Notes: generated from the letters alone by a model not told the origin. Shown: positions 1 to 8,466, numbered from the stretch's first letter. The stretch is 32,086 bases of DNA from Verrucomicrobiota bacterium (GCA_902810735.1 CADDYX010000008.1:1-32086), one strand, 5' to 3'. A program made the numbers and translations.

Positions 1-1428
1 CTGTTTCGGCGCTGGCGGTGGTGACTGCGCCACGGGAGGCGATGGCTGCCGTGGCGCCGGCGTGGGCGAATTCTTCGCCACAACCGGGGGAGACGGCGCC
101 GGCGCGTCCGGCATGACCTCCTCTGGAGTCGGCGAAGTTTCCTCCGGCGCAGGAGCCACAGGCGGCGAATTTGCGGCAACGACCGGCGCCGCCGGCGAAG
201 CGTTCGGCGGCGGGGCAGCAGGTTCATCCTGCTCCTGTTCCGAACGCGCGGGAGCTGCGCTGCCGTCCTGGTTCACGGCGGGCGCGGCGCCGACGAGGTG
301 CTGGGTGTTGCTGGCCGGGATGATCGCGGCGGAATCAGGCGCAAGCGTCGAGACGTCGCGCGCGATCAGCGTTCCACCAAGCTGGCGCTGGTAATCGGCG
401 AGCATCATCGGGCGCTGACGCTTGTCGACGAGCAGCTTGTAATTTTCGATGCCGATGCTGATGGCCTGCGCGTACTTTGCGCGCCACTCGCTGTTCGCAA
501 TCTCGCGGCCTTCGTGGCGCTCGGTGAGGAAGCCGCCTTCGACCAGCACGGCGGGGATCTTGGTCAGGCGCAGCACGGCGAACCGGGCGCGCTTAATGCC
601 TCGGTCAGGCTCGGCGAGGTGGCCGACGATCGAGTGATAAATAGACATCGAAAGCGCAAGGCTGGGGGCATCGACCGGGCTGCCGATCTGCACATTGAAG
701 AAGCGGAGGGCGAGCGCGTCGTCCTGCGTGGAAGGCGCACCGCGCGGAGTGAGCGAGTAGATTTCAAATCCGGCGGCGGCGGGATTCCAGTCGGTCGCAT
801 TGAGGTGAATGCTGACGAAGATGCTGTCGCGCGTGCTGTTCGCGATCCGGGCGCGCTGCTCGAGCGGGATGAAGACATCGCTGTCGCGAGTCATGATGAC
901 CTTGAAGCCTTTGGCCTCGAGCAGCGGCTTGAGCTGGCGCCCGATGTCGAGGGTGTAATCCTTTTCGCAACCGAAGCTGCTGCACGCACCTTTGTCGTAG
1001 CCGCCGTGACCCGGATCGAGCACGACGGTGTTGAACCGGCCGAGGTTCGGAATCATGTGCGGCCGGAGTTGCGGCTCGATCGTTTTTGCGAGGTCAACGC
1101 GGGAAATGAGGAACTGGTTGTCCTTCGCGATGACTGGAAACGACAGCCAGTTGCGGACGCCATTGATCACGCATTCGCGGCTGTCCAGCGTGACCTGGAG
1201 CTGGTTGCGGCCGTTGTCGAGGTTGAGCGTCTTGCCCTGCGGGCCGCTCGGTTTCACATCGGCCGGAAAGCCGTAGAATTTCGCGACGTTCTCGGCCGAA
1301 AGATAATCGCGCGGGCCGACTTTGATGATCTTCCATTCGGAAGCGGCGTGCAGCGTCGGGGTGAAAATTACCAGCGCGGCCGCAAGACAGAACAGGCCGA
1401 AGCGAGTCCTGATCCGGGCGGCAAGCAT
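1..1428 (-). CDS. N-acetylmuramoyl-L-alanine amidase (Amidase_3), C-terminus cut by window edge
   Basis: Periplasmic zinc amidase that cleaves the bond between MurNAc and L-Ala in peptidoglycan. The minus-strand frame is open from ATG at 1428 to the left edge (476 codons visible, no stop). Seen: a signal peptide at residues 1-28 ending TLHA, and an N-terminal domain of about 90 residues that may be AMIN- or Cu-amine-oxidase-N-like. The Amidase_3 domain runs from about 133 to 335 with the expected zinc ligands: His141 in DPGHGG, Glu155 and His208 in SIHLNA, plus catalytic Glu297 in VEGGFLTE. After about residue 340 the protein becomes a long Pro/Ala-rich tail, which could span the envelope or be a linker to a missing C-terminal domain. 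It is divergent from the M13 peptidase gene. Family assignment is secure; the role in cell separation or recycling is inferred. Confidence 0.93.
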   Translation of the reverse strand, partial: MLAARIRTRFGLFCLAAALVIFTPTLHAASEWKIIKVGPRDYLSAENVAKFYGFPADVKPSGPQGKTLNLDNGRNQLQVTLDSRECVINGVRNWLSFPVIAKDNQFLISRVDLAKTIEPQLRPHMIPNLGRFNTVVLDPGHGGYDKGACSSFGCEKDYTLDIGRQLKPLLEAKGFKVIMTRDSDVFIPLEQRARIANSTRDSIFVSIHLNATDWNPAAAGFEIYSLTPRGAPSTQDDALALRFFNVQIGSPVDAPSLALSMSIYHSIVGHLAEPDRGIKRARFAVLRLTKIPAVLVEGGFLTERHEGREIANSEWRAKYAQAISIGIENYKLLVDKRQRPMMLADYQRQLGGTLIARDVSTLAPDSAAIIPASNTQHLVGAAPAVNQDGSAAPARSEQEQDEPAAPPPNASPAAPVVAANSPPVAPAPEETSPTPEEVMPDAPAPSPPVVAKNSPTPAPRQPSPPVAQSPPPAPKQ

Positions 1429-1743
1429 AGCCGGTAAGATGCAGGAAAAGTGCCATTTCGCCAGCTCACGCCGGGACGAACCGCGGGCGAATCGCGCCCA
1501 GAAGTTTCTCGGGATTCGCAAAACTGACGGTCGACTCACGTCCGATACGACGCGGCGCACTGCGTTGCCTGCGCTGAGCGAGCTCACTATCGTTAATCGT
1601 CCTTTCCCATAGCGGTGCGCTGCTTTTCGCTGCGGTTACGTCGGCGCCGATCTGTTGCGTGCGCCCGTCATAAGCTGGAGCAGTTGTAGGACTTCCCGAA
1701 AATTCGCGATTGGACAACGCGCGGCATTGGTTTTCCTTTGCTG
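1429..1743. other. divergent intergenic region without a supported gene
   Basis: This 315-nt region between the divergent amidase and M13 genes should hold both promoters. Short open frames on the minus strand (for example 1466-1717, TTG start) have Arg/Ser-rich, unrecognisable products. A 19-codon ATG frame at about 1726 has a good GGAAAA ribosome-binding sequence but no recognisable product. I see no convincing -35/-10 pair or RNA structure. Confidence 0.4.
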
Positions 1744-3939
1744 ATGCTCAAGTCCATCTGCCTTCTGCTCGCCAGTGTCGCCGCAGGCGGGGCGCTGTTC
1801 GCGCAAAGCGAACCGCAAAAATCACCAGCCGCGGCGGCGACCGCTTCGATCCCGCCGAACGTTCACGATGCCGCAAAACCGAACGCCGGAAAGCAGCCGC
1901 CCCCACCGCCGCTCGCCACCGCGACGGTCGCGGCAACGGGCGAAGCCGCGAAACCGCAGATCGAAAAAAACCCGCCGCCGCTCGATCCGAAGAACATGGA
2001 TACGTCAGTTAACCCGGCGCAGGATTTTTACCTTTACGCGAATGGCGGCTGGGTGAAGCGCAATCCGATTCCGCCGGAGTTTTCGCGCTGGGGCAGCTTC
2101 AATGAGCTGACCGAGAAGAACAACGACGCGCTGCACGACATCTGCGAAAAAGCCGCGCAGCCGCAAGCAGGTGCGAAGGCGGATCCATCCGTCCAGAAGG
2201 TCGGCGATTTCTACGCGAGCGGCATGAACGAGGAGGCGATCAACGCTGCAAAGATCGGACCGATCAACGACGAGCTGAAGCGGATCGATGCGATCAAGGA
2301 CCGGAACGGCGTGCTCGATGAAATCGCGCACCTGCATTCCATCGGCGCGACGGCGTTCTTCGGGTTCACCTCGGGTCAGGATGACAAGAACAGCACGCAG
2401 GTCATCGCGCAGGCGTATCAGGGCGGGCTCGGGCTGCCGGACCGCGATTACTACACGAAAGACGACGAAGGCTCGAAAAAGCTGCGCGACGCGTACGTGC
2501 AGCATGTGACGAAAATGCTGACGCTGGCGGGCGAAGCGGCCGACACGGCGGCGAAGGACGCGCAGAAGATCATGGCGCTCGAGACTTCGCTGGCGAAGCC
2601 AGCACGGACGCGCGTCGAGCTGCGCGATCCGCAAAAGAATTACAACAAGATGACGGCGGCAGACCTGCAGAAGTTGATGCCCGATTTCAAGTGGAACCAA
2701 TACTTCAAGGCCATTGATCTTCACGAGCCAGGTGAGATCAACGTCGGCCAGCCCGACTTTTTCAAAGCGGCCGACCAGGTGTTCGCGCAGACTGCGGTCG
2801 AAGATTGGAAGCCGTACTTTCGCTGGCACCTGATTCACGCCGTCGCTCCGACGCTCTCGACCGACTTTGTGAACGAGAACTTCGATTTCTACTCGAAAAC
2901 GCTGACCGGCGCGCAGCAGATCAAGCCGCGCTGGAAGCGTGTGGTGACCGCCACCGATGGCGTGATCGGCGAAGCGCTAGGAAAGCTCTACGTCGACGAG
3001 CATTTCCCACCGGAAGCAAAAGCGCGCGCGCTCGAGATGGTCAACAATCTGAAGGCAGCGCTCTCCGACCGGATCAACACACTGGAGTGGATGGATGAGC
3101 CGACCAAAAAAGCCGCGCAGAAGAAGCTCGCGGCGTTCACGGTCAAAATCGGCTATCCGGACAAGTGGCGCGATTATTCGAAGCTGCAGATCGATCGCGG
3201 TCCGTATGTCTTGAACGTGCTGCGCGGCGAGAAGTTCGAAGAGCAGCGCGAGCTGAACAAGATCGGCAAGCCGGTCGACAAAGGCGAGTGGGGGATGACG
3301 CCGCCGACGGTGAATGCGTATTACAACCCGAACCTCAACGAGATTGTTTTCCCGGCCGGCATCTTGCAGCCGCCATTCTTCGATCCGAAAGCGGATGACG
3401 CGGTGAACTACGGCGGCATGGGCGCAGTTATCGGCCACGAAATGACGCACGGCTTCGACGATCAGGGCCGGCAGTACGATGAAGTCGGCAACCTGCGGAA
3501 CTGGTGGAGCGACGCTTCGGCGAAAGCGTACGACGAGCGGCGCAAAGTCGTTGTCGCGCAATATTCGGCCTACGAGCCGCTGCCGGGCCAGCACATCAAC
3601 GGCGAGCTGACGCAGGGCGAAAATATTGCCGACATCGGCGGCATTAAGATCGCGTACGCGGCGTTCAAGAAAGCGCAGGCGAAGAACCCCGCGTCGGCCG
3701 ACCAGAAGATCGACGGCTTTACGCCGGACCAGCGATTCTTCCTCGCGTTCGCGCAGATCTGGCGCAACAACCAGCGCGATGAAGACCTGAAGCTGCGGCT
3801 CAACACCGATCCGCATTCGCCGGGACGCTTCCGCACGATCGGGCCGCTCTCCGACGATCCCGACTTCCAGAAGGCATTCAATCTGCCGGATAATTGCCCG
3901 ATGGTGCGGCCGGCGAACGAGCGCGTAAACATCTGGTAA
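1744..3939 (+). CDS. secreted M13 family metallopeptidase (neprilysin/PepO-like)
   Basis: Zinc endopeptidase of the neprilysin/PepO family, predicted periplasmic or surface-exposed, cleaving oligopeptides. It has 731 residues, the usual full length. Seen: a signal peptide at about 1-20 ending LFA, then a Pro/Ala-rich linker of about 70 residues before the M13 N-domain. The substrate-binding motif NAYYNP is followed by the zinc motif HEMTH with His565, Glu566 and His569, then ENIADIGG with the third ligand Glu626 and Asp630. The usual C-terminal Cys of the family's CxxW ending is absent: the protein stops ERVNIW, so the normal terminal disulfide cannot form. ATG 1744 is preferred over TTG 1738 because it gives the same signal peptide. 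No clear Shine-Dalgarno sequence is visible. Confidence 0.95.
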   Translation: MLKSICLLLASVAAGGALFAQSEPQKSPAAAATASIPPNVHDAAKPNAGKQPPPPPLATATVAATGEAAKPQIEKNPPPLDPKNMDTSVNPAQDFYLYANGGWVKRNPIPPEFSRWGSFNELTEKNNDALHDICEKAAQPQAGAKADPSVQKVGDFYASGMNEEAINAAKIGPINDELKRIDAIKDRNGVLDEIAHLHSIGATAFFGFTSGQDDKNSTQVIAQAYQGGLGLPDRDYYTKDDEGSKKLRDAYVQHVTKMLTLAGEAADTAAKDAQKIMALETSLAKPARTRVELRDPQKNYNKMTAADLQKLMPDFKWNQYFKAIDLHEPGEINVGQPDFFKAADQVFAQTAVEDWKPYFRWHLIHAVAPTLSTDFVNENFDFYSKTLTGAQQIKPRWKRVVTATDGVIGEALGKLYVDEHFPPEAKARALEMVNNLKAALSDRINTLEWMDEPTKKAAQKKLAAFTVKIGYPDKWRDYSKLQIDRGPYVLNVLRGEKFEEQRELNKIGKPVDKGEWGMTPPTVNAYYNPNLNEIVFPAGILQPPFFDPKADDAVNYGGMGAVIGHEMTHGFDDQGRQYDEVGNLRNWWSDASAKAYDERRKVVVAQYSAYEPLPGQHINGELTQGENIADIGGIKIAYAAFKKAQAKNPASADQKIDGFTPDQRFFLAFAQIWRNNQRDEDLKLRLNTDPHSPGRFRTIGPLSDDPDFQKAFNLPDNCPMVRPANERVNIW

Positions 3940-3948
3940 ACGACGACG

Positions 3949-4022
3949 CAATGTGGGAGCGGCCTGAGTGCCGCGACCGGAGCAGTCGGGACACTGAGGT
4001 CCCTCCCACATTGAGGTCCCTC
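3949..4022. repeat. REPIN-like palindromic element with partial tail copy
   Basis: A perfect 10-bp inverted pair, CAATGTGGGA (3949-3958) and TCCCACATTG (4004-4013), encloses two smaller hairpins: GCGGC-ctgagt-GCCGC and GGGAC-actgag-GTCCC. The GTGGGAGCGGC...GCCGCGA half closely resembles REP sequences known from other bacteria. Two REPs in inverted orientation with a short spacer is the REPIN arrangement. Immediately after, TGAGGTCCCTC is repeated directly (4012-4022), a partial extra copy. It lies between the stop of the M13 gene and the next start, so it could also shape the 3' end of the mRNA. No second full copy is visible in the window. Confidence 0.75.
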
Positions 4023-4035
4023 ATTGGTTTGCGGT

Positions 4036-4644
4036 ATGTCGAAGAGAGATCCGCGGGTTGACGCCTACATCGCGAAGTCGGCGGATTTCGCGCAGCCGAT
4101 CCTGAAGCACTTCCGAAAACTCGTGCATCAAGCGGCACCGGAAATCGAGGAGGCGATCAAGTGGTCGATGCCGGCGTTCGTGCAGAAGGGGATCGTCTGC
4201 GGAATGGCTGCATTCAAAAACCATTGCGTGATCCATTTCTGGAAAGGCGATCTGATTTTCGACGGCGACTCGAAGAAGCGGGAACAAGCGATGGGCGACT
4301 TCGGCCGGCTGACTTCGCTCGATCAGCTGCCCAGCGACCGCACGATGATCGGCTACATAAAACGAGCGGTGCAGTTGAACGAGGAGGGCGTAAAGAAAGC
4401 GCCGCGGCAAAGGACGGCGCGCAGTGAGATTGTTGTGCCTGACGATCTCGGCGCGGCGCTACGCAAGAATAAGCGCGCGGCAACGGCATTTGAGAATTTC
4501 AGCTACAGCCATCGCAAGGAATACGTCGACTGGATCACCGGCGCGAAACGCGACGAGACGCGGTCGCGTCGGCTTGCGACTGCGATTGAATGGCTGAGCG
4601 AAGGTAAGTCGCAGAATTGGAAATACGAAGCGGCGCACAGATGA
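4036..4644 (+). CDS. DUF1801 plus OmdA (YdeI/OmpD-associated) protein
   Basis: A cytoplasmic protein of 202 residues with an N-terminal DUF1801/YdhG-like domain (about 10-125, including IKWSMPAF and HCVIHFWKG) and a C-terminal OmdA-type domain (about 135-200, PDDLGAALRKNKRA ... WLSEGKSQNWKYE). This architecture is common in soil bacteria and is usually named YdeI/OmpD-associated. The biochemical role is not known; OmdA was linked to bacteriocin resistance in enterobacteria, and that should not be assumed here. ATG 4036 is chosen over TTG 4024. The stop overlaps the next start as ATGA (4641-4644), so translation of the two genes is probably coupled. Confidence 0.85.
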   Translation: MSKRDPRVDAYIAKSADFAQPILKHFRKLVHQAAPEIEEAIKWSMPAFVQKGIVCGMAAFKNHCVIHFWKGDLIFDGDSKKREQAMGDFGRLTSLDQLPSDRTMIGYIKRAVQLNEEGVKKAPRQRTARSEIVVPDDLGAALRKNKRAATAFENFSYSHRKEYVDWITGAKRDETRSRRLATAIEWLSEGKSQNWKYEAAHR

Positions 4645-5600
4645 GCCGCCAGACAGTTCGCGGGCTGCACCACGTGACGGCGATTGCCGGGCCGGCGCAG
4701 GAAAACCTCGACTTCTACGCCGGCATTCTCGGCATGCGGCTGGTGAAGAAGAGCGTCAACCAGGACGATCCCGGCACCTATCACCTTTTCTACGCCGACG
4801 CTGAAGGTCATCCGGGCACCGACCTGACATTTTTCCCGTGGTCGGAAATTGCGCCGAGCCGCGAAGGCTGGGGGCTGAGCAGCGAAGTTTCGCTCGCGGT
4901 GCCGCCGGGCAGTCTCGGCTACTGGAGTGGACGACTGCAGCGGAACGGTGTGCAGCTAAGCGAACCGGAGGTCCGGTTCGGCGAACACGTTTTGCCGCTG
5001 CGCGATCCGCATGGCCTGCGCGTCGCGCTGGTTGAAAGTGACGAGTCGTTAGGCCGCTCTTTTGGTCCGTGGAGCGACAGTCCGGTGCCGGCTGAGCATC
5101 AGGTCCGCGGGCTCCACGGCGCGCGCTTGGTTGAGCGCGATCTCGTCACGACGACCGGCTTTCTAACGAATGCGATGGGATTTCGGCATGCCGGCACCGA
5201 AAACGGCTGGCACCGTTACACTGTCGGCGAACACACCTCCGGCGGACACGTGGACCTGATCGAAGCTCCGCTCGCGAATCGCGGCGCGTGGGGAACCGGC
5301 AGCATTCACCATCTGGCGTGGCGCGTTGACGATGATGCGCACGAAGCCGAAATGCGCGCTGCCGTCACCGCAGCCGGCGCGCAGCCGACACCGGTGATCG
5401 ACCGCTTCTGGTTTCACTCCGTTTATTTCCGCGAACCGGGCGGCGTGCTGTTCGAACTGGCGACTGACGGGCCCGGCTTCGGCGTCGATGAAGATCGCGC
5501 GCGTCTCGGCGAGAAGCTGGTTCTGCCGCCGTGGCTCGAGCCAAACCGCGGCGCGATTGAGGCTGTGCTGCCGAAATTAACGCGGGCGGCGGTGGCGTAG
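4641..5600 (+). CDS. ring-cleaving dioxygenase-like VOC family protein (MhqO/MhqA type)
   Basis: A two-module glyoxalase/extradiol dioxygenase (VOC) protein of 319 residues, similar in layout to Bacillus MhqO/MhqA-type hydroquinone dioxygenases. Seen: GLHHVTAIAG at the N-terminus (His10/His11), a second module starting near residue 155, GSIHHLAWRV (His223/His224) and GGVLFELATDGPGF with Glu272. Together these make the His-His-Glu metal site of the family. Expected chemistry is metal-dependent opening of a hydroxylated aromatic ring or quinone/electrophile detoxification; the substrate cannot be read from sequence. ATG 4641 overlaps the upstream stop. The gene is convergent with the SDR gene, 3 nt away. 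Confidence 0.9.
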   Translation: MSRQTVRGLHHVTAIAGPAQENLDFYAGILGMRLVKKSVNQDDPGTYHLFYADAEGHPGTDLTFFPWSEIAPSREGWGLSSEVSLAVPPGSLGYWSGRLQRNGVQLSEPEVRFGEHVLPLRDPHGLRVALVESDESLGRSFGPWSDSPVPAEHQVRGLHGARLVERDLVTTTGFLTNAMGFRHAGTENGWHRYTVGEHTSGGHVDLIEAPLANRGAWGTGSIHHLAWRVDDDAHEAEMRAAVTAAGAQPTPVIDRFWFHSVYFREPGGVLFELATDGPGFGVDEDRARLGEKLVLPPWLEPNRGAIEAVLPKLTRAAVA

Positions 5601-5603
5601 CGA

Positions 5604-6452
5604 TTAGCTGCCGTTGGCGGCGGCGTCTTTCTCGAGATCGCCGCGTTCGCGTCGATCGTTCGCGTCCACAGACACGTCTTCGTAGAACCTCATGTTCAAC
5701 TTCGCCTGCGCTGGTTCCGACAACAGACGGCGCGCTGCGACAAGCGCCTTGTTCATTCCGCCAGGAACGACAAACAACTCACCACTCATCAACGCGTCAT
5801 AGCCGGCTTTCGCGACGTCCTGTGGCGCTGACACGCTCGCCTTCTGAAATGCACGCGTGTCGAGCATGCCGGCTTTGGGAAAGAAATCGGTGTCGGTTGG
5901 CCCCGGGCACAACGCTGTAACGGTGACGCCGGTGCCTTCAAGCTCGATCGCGAGCGCTTCGCTCCACGAGAGGAGGAACGCTTTCGTCGAGTGATACACG
6001 TTCAGGAGCGGCCCGGGCTCGAAGGCGGCAACGGACGCGGTGTTTAGAATGCGGCCCTGCTCGCGCTGCAGCATCGGAAGAATAAAGAGTTTCGTCAGGC
6101 GTAGCGGCGCCTCGATGTTCAGCCGCAACATCGAGATGTCCTTCTCGATCGGTATCTCCCAGGACTTACCGCGGAAACCGTGGCCGGCGTTGTTGACCAG
6201 TATGTGCACGTCGATCGCACGACGCCTCAGCTCGTCGAAAATCTCCTGCGCGGCGTTCGGCTGTTCGAGGTCGCGACCGATCGCGAGAACTTCGACGCCG
6301 TGCTCGGATCGGATCTGCGCCGCTACGTGTTCAAGCTCCGCCTGCACCGGCGCGACAAGCACAAGCGGATGGCCGTGCTCGGCAAATTGATGCGCAAGGT
6401 GAAGTCCGATTCCACTCGAGGAGCCGGTGATTAAAGCCCGTTCAGCGTCCAT
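5604..6452 (-). CDS. short-chain dehydrogenase/reductase (SDR)
   Basis: A classical NAD(P)-dependent SDR oxidoreductase of 282 residues. Seen: Rossmann motif TGSSSGIG (residues 9-16), NNAG (87-90), and the catalytic Ser140, Tyr153 and Lys157 in YHSTK, followed by CPGPTDTDF after the active site. The C-terminal 60 residues (VPGGMNKALVAARRLL...) resemble the DltE/YqjQ-type SDRs often called dehydrogenases of unknown substrate. ATG 6452 is preferred over TTG 6458. It lies 56 nt downstream of the secreted hypothetical gene on the same strand; there is no functional hint in the context. Confidence 0.93.
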   Translation of the reverse strand: MDAERALITGSSSGIGLHLAHQFAEHGHPLVLVAPVQAELEHVAAQIRSEHGVEVLAIGRDLEQPNAAQEIFDELRRRAIDVHILVNNAGHGFRGKSWEIPIEKDISMLRLNIEAPLRLTKLFILPMLQREQGRILNTASVAAFEPGPLLNVYHSTKAFLLSWSEALAIELEGTGVTVTALCPGPTDTDFFPKAGMLDTRAFQKASVSAPQDVAKAGYDALMSGELFVVPGGMNKALVAARRLLSEPAQAKLNMRFYEDVSVDANDRRERGDLEKDAAANGS

Positions 6453-6508
6453 GCCCAACTGATCGCCTCTCGCACCATGACGAGATGTGCTGAAACGCTG
6501 CCGCGCGT

Positions 6509-7402
6509 TTACCGCAGATCGGTGGCTGAGATCGGAAGAATCTGCGTTTCGCCCATGAACTGCACGCGTACTGTGGTGGCGTCGCGACTAACGAGCGGAA
6601 GCTTCGTTCCCGGTTGCAGGATTGTTTCGCCGTAGGCGATCTTCACTCGCACTGGCTGCGTGATGGTGACCAGCTGGTTTGTCGTCGGTGAAGCGAGCGC
6701 AGGAGTTTGCGTCGGCGCGATCGCCGTTGAAATCGGCGGCGGAGTTGTCGGCGACGGCGGTGGCGCGGTTGGCGGGGCGCCGGCATTCACGACCTCCATT
6801 TTCATCACCGGGTGAATTTCCCAGACTGCCTTCTCTTTCTCGCGCGGCCGACGGTTGTTCCTGACATCCTTTCCCGAATGGTCCGTGTCATAGAACGCCT
6901 TGCCGATTACGGTAACGACGGGCCGTTGCACCAGCCGGAACGGCGTGTGTTGCCAATCCGCAGTGAAGGGGAAGACGGCGTCCGTCCACGAAAACGCAGT
7001 CGTTCGAACCGCGCACCAGCGCGTGCCGAGCGGCATCTCGACGACAACTTTGCCCGGCTTGTCATCGGCGGCATCCACCAGCACCAGGTGCACGTCGCCG
7101 TCGTTCTCAGCTCCCATCGAGACCACGCGACCGGTAAGGGCAAACCAGCGCAGCTCGTTCCCGGTGCGACCACCGCCACGCGGAATAATTCCCGGTCCCT
7201 CCCAGCCGAAAATATCGGATGGCACGACCGGCTGAATGTCAGCTGGATTGTTCGGCGGCTCGGAGCGGTCGGTCTTGGCACGCCAGCGCGCGACGCCGTG
7301 GTCGTCCTCGCATGAACATTCCGATGTGTAGGTGACGGAGCGGACTCGCGCCGCGCCGGGGGCGTTAGTCACACCGATCGTGGTGCCGACTAGCACGACC
7401 AC
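6509..7402 (-). CDS. secreted protein of unknown function with a WEIHP motif and Pro-rich linker
   Basis: I do not know a function for this protein. Seen: a hydrophobic N-terminus (VVVLVGTTIGV) consistent with export, a Cys pair in ECSCEDDHG, then a domain of about 130 residues with FALTGRVV, KVVVEMPLGTRWC, VIGKAFYDTDHSGKD, NRRPREKEKA and VWEIHPVMKMEV. A linker rich in Pro/Thr leads to a C-terminal module of about 60 residues (LVTITQPVRVKIAYGETILQPGT...) that could be SH3-like. I recall the GKAFYDxDH and WEIHP segments from other bacterial hypothetical proteins. Start is uncertain: GTG 7402 leaves room for a divergent promoter, but the frame extends up to an ATG at 7549 that overlaps the ATG of the PAP2 gene on the other strand. 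Confidence 0.75.
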   Translation of the reverse strand: MVVLVGTTIGVTNAPGAARVRSVTYTSECSCEDDHGVARWRAKTDRSEPPNNPADIQPVVPSDIFGWEGPGIIPRGGGRTGNELRWFALTGRVVSMGAENDGDVHLVLVDAADDKPGKVVVEMPLGTRWCAVRTTAFSWTDAVFPFTADWQHTPFRLVQRPVVTVIGKAFYDTDHSGKDVRNNRRPREKEKAVWEIHPVMKMEVVNAGAPPTAPPPSPTTPPPISTAIAPTQTPALASPTTNQLVTITQPVRVKIAYGETILQPGTKLPLVSRDATTVRVQFMGETQILPISATDLR

Positions 7403-7547
7403 TCCGCGCGATAAGTGGCGGCTCAGTCGCGTCGAAATTCCGTGGTGCCCCGCGATTGCACACCCGCAACGGTTTGGCTGAACGCGAACCAATCTTCGGG
7501 AGAGAAGGCGCGCCGCCGCTCTGACCGGCCGCCGATTCACAACCTGC

Positions 7548-8243
7548 ATGAACAGCTTCGACGCCGCGATCAGCGCATCCTTGAATTCAGCCGCACAAAA
7601 ATGGCCGGCGTTTGACCAGGCGGTGGTGTTTTTGAGCAATAGCGATCTCGTCAAAGGCGGCGTGGTGATGGCAGCTGTGTGGGCGGCTTGGTTTTATACC
7701 AAAGGAGATCGAGAGACAAACCGCTCGCTGCTCCTGTCGGCGATCGTTGCCGCGCTGTTCGCATTGTTCATCGCGCGGGTCGTCGCTTTGGTCACACCGC
7801 TTCGCGTCCGTCCGCTGCTGAATCCCGATCTTCATTTTCGCGCGCCGATCGGGTTGCCGTCCGAAACGAACTGGACTTCCTGGAGCTCCTTTCCAAGTGA
7901 TCACGCTGCGCTGTTCGTCGCCCTCGCGACTGGTGTCTGGCTGGTCTCACGCCGCGCCGGTTTCACGCTGTTTGCCTACGTTGCTATCATTATTTGTCTG
8001 CCACGGATGTATGTTGGGATTCACTACTTGAGCGACATCCTGTCCGGTGCCGCACTCGGTGCGCTGGCGGTCGCGGTCTGCGTGGCGACGCCGATCCGAA
8101 CCCGGCTGATTCTGCCGATCCACCGTTGGGGCGAGCGGCACCCGGCAGCGTTTTATCTGCTGCTGTATCTGCTGACGTTCCAAATCGCCACGCTCTTTTG
8201 GGACGTGCGCGTAGCGCTCAGTCTTTGCGGTTTTTCCACCTGA
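7548..8243 (+). CDS. PAP2 superfamily membrane phosphatase
   Basis: An integral inner-membrane phosphatase of 231 residues. The three PAP2 signatures are present in order: RVRP (Arg88-Pro89), FPSDHA (Ser117, Asp118, His119) and RMYVGIHYLSDI (Arg153, His159, Asp163). About six hydrophobic segments surround them, with the active site expected on the periplasmic face. The family dephosphorylates lipid pyrophosphates or phosphates, such as undecaprenyl pyrophosphate or phosphatidic acid. A role in undecaprenyl-phosphate recycling would fit but is inferred. It is divergent from the secreted hypothetical gene and followed by 223 nt without a gene. Confidence 0.93.
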   Translation: MNSFDAAISASLNSAAQKWPAFDQAVVFLSNSDLVKGGVVMAAVWAAWFYTKGDRETNRSLLLSAIVAALFALFIARVVALVTPLRVRPLLNPDLHFRAPIGLPSETNWTSWSSFPSDHAALFVALATGVWLVSRRAGFTLFAYVAIIICLPRMYVGIHYLSDILSGAALGALAVAVCVATPIRTRLILPIHRWGERHPAAFYLLLYLLTFQIATLFWDVRVALSLCGFST

Positions 8244-8451
8244 GGCCGCGATATTGCGGTAATTTGAAGCGGCCAGCCCATTGAGTTATTCCGATCTTGT
8301 AGTGACAACAACGGCCGGGCCGGCCGGATGTTCAGATAATTCGGACCGTTCCGGGTAATATCTGAAGCATCTCGACGGCTCGGGTTTTCGTCGGGAGCGC
8401 GTCTAAGCGAACTCAGGCGACGTAATCGGTGAAATTCACAACACCAACAAT

Positions 8452-8458
8452 AGGAGGG
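8452..8458 (+). promoter_or_regulatory. strong Shine-Dalgarno sequence for the SPTPRT-repeat protein
   Basis: AGGAGGG lies 8 nt upstream of ATG 8467 and matches the CCTCC at the 3' end of the 16S rRNA in this same window. It is one of the strongest ribosome-binding sites here and suggests high expression of the downstream protein. The preceding 200 nt (from 8244) hold no gene; a CAGATA...TATCTG inverted pair at about 8333-8362 is the only structure seen. Confidence 0.7.
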
Positions 8459-8466
8459 TATAGGGA

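Noticed and set aside
298-1437. A long plus-strand open frame (379 codons)
   Set aside because: It lies antisense to the amidase, whose minus-strand frame contains signal peptide and all zinc ligands. The plus-strand product has no recognisable motif; it is a GC-rich shadow frame.
1595-1608. A 14-bp exact match (AATCGTCCTTTCCC) with 22185-22198 in the 16S upstream region
   Set aside because: One or two exact 14-mer pairs are expected by chance in 32 kb when both strands are considered, and there is no structure around either copy.
2977-4011. A minus-strand open frame of 344 codons opposite the M13 gene
   Set aside because: Shadow of the M13 coding frame; it runs through the REPIN-like element at its start, which is not coding.
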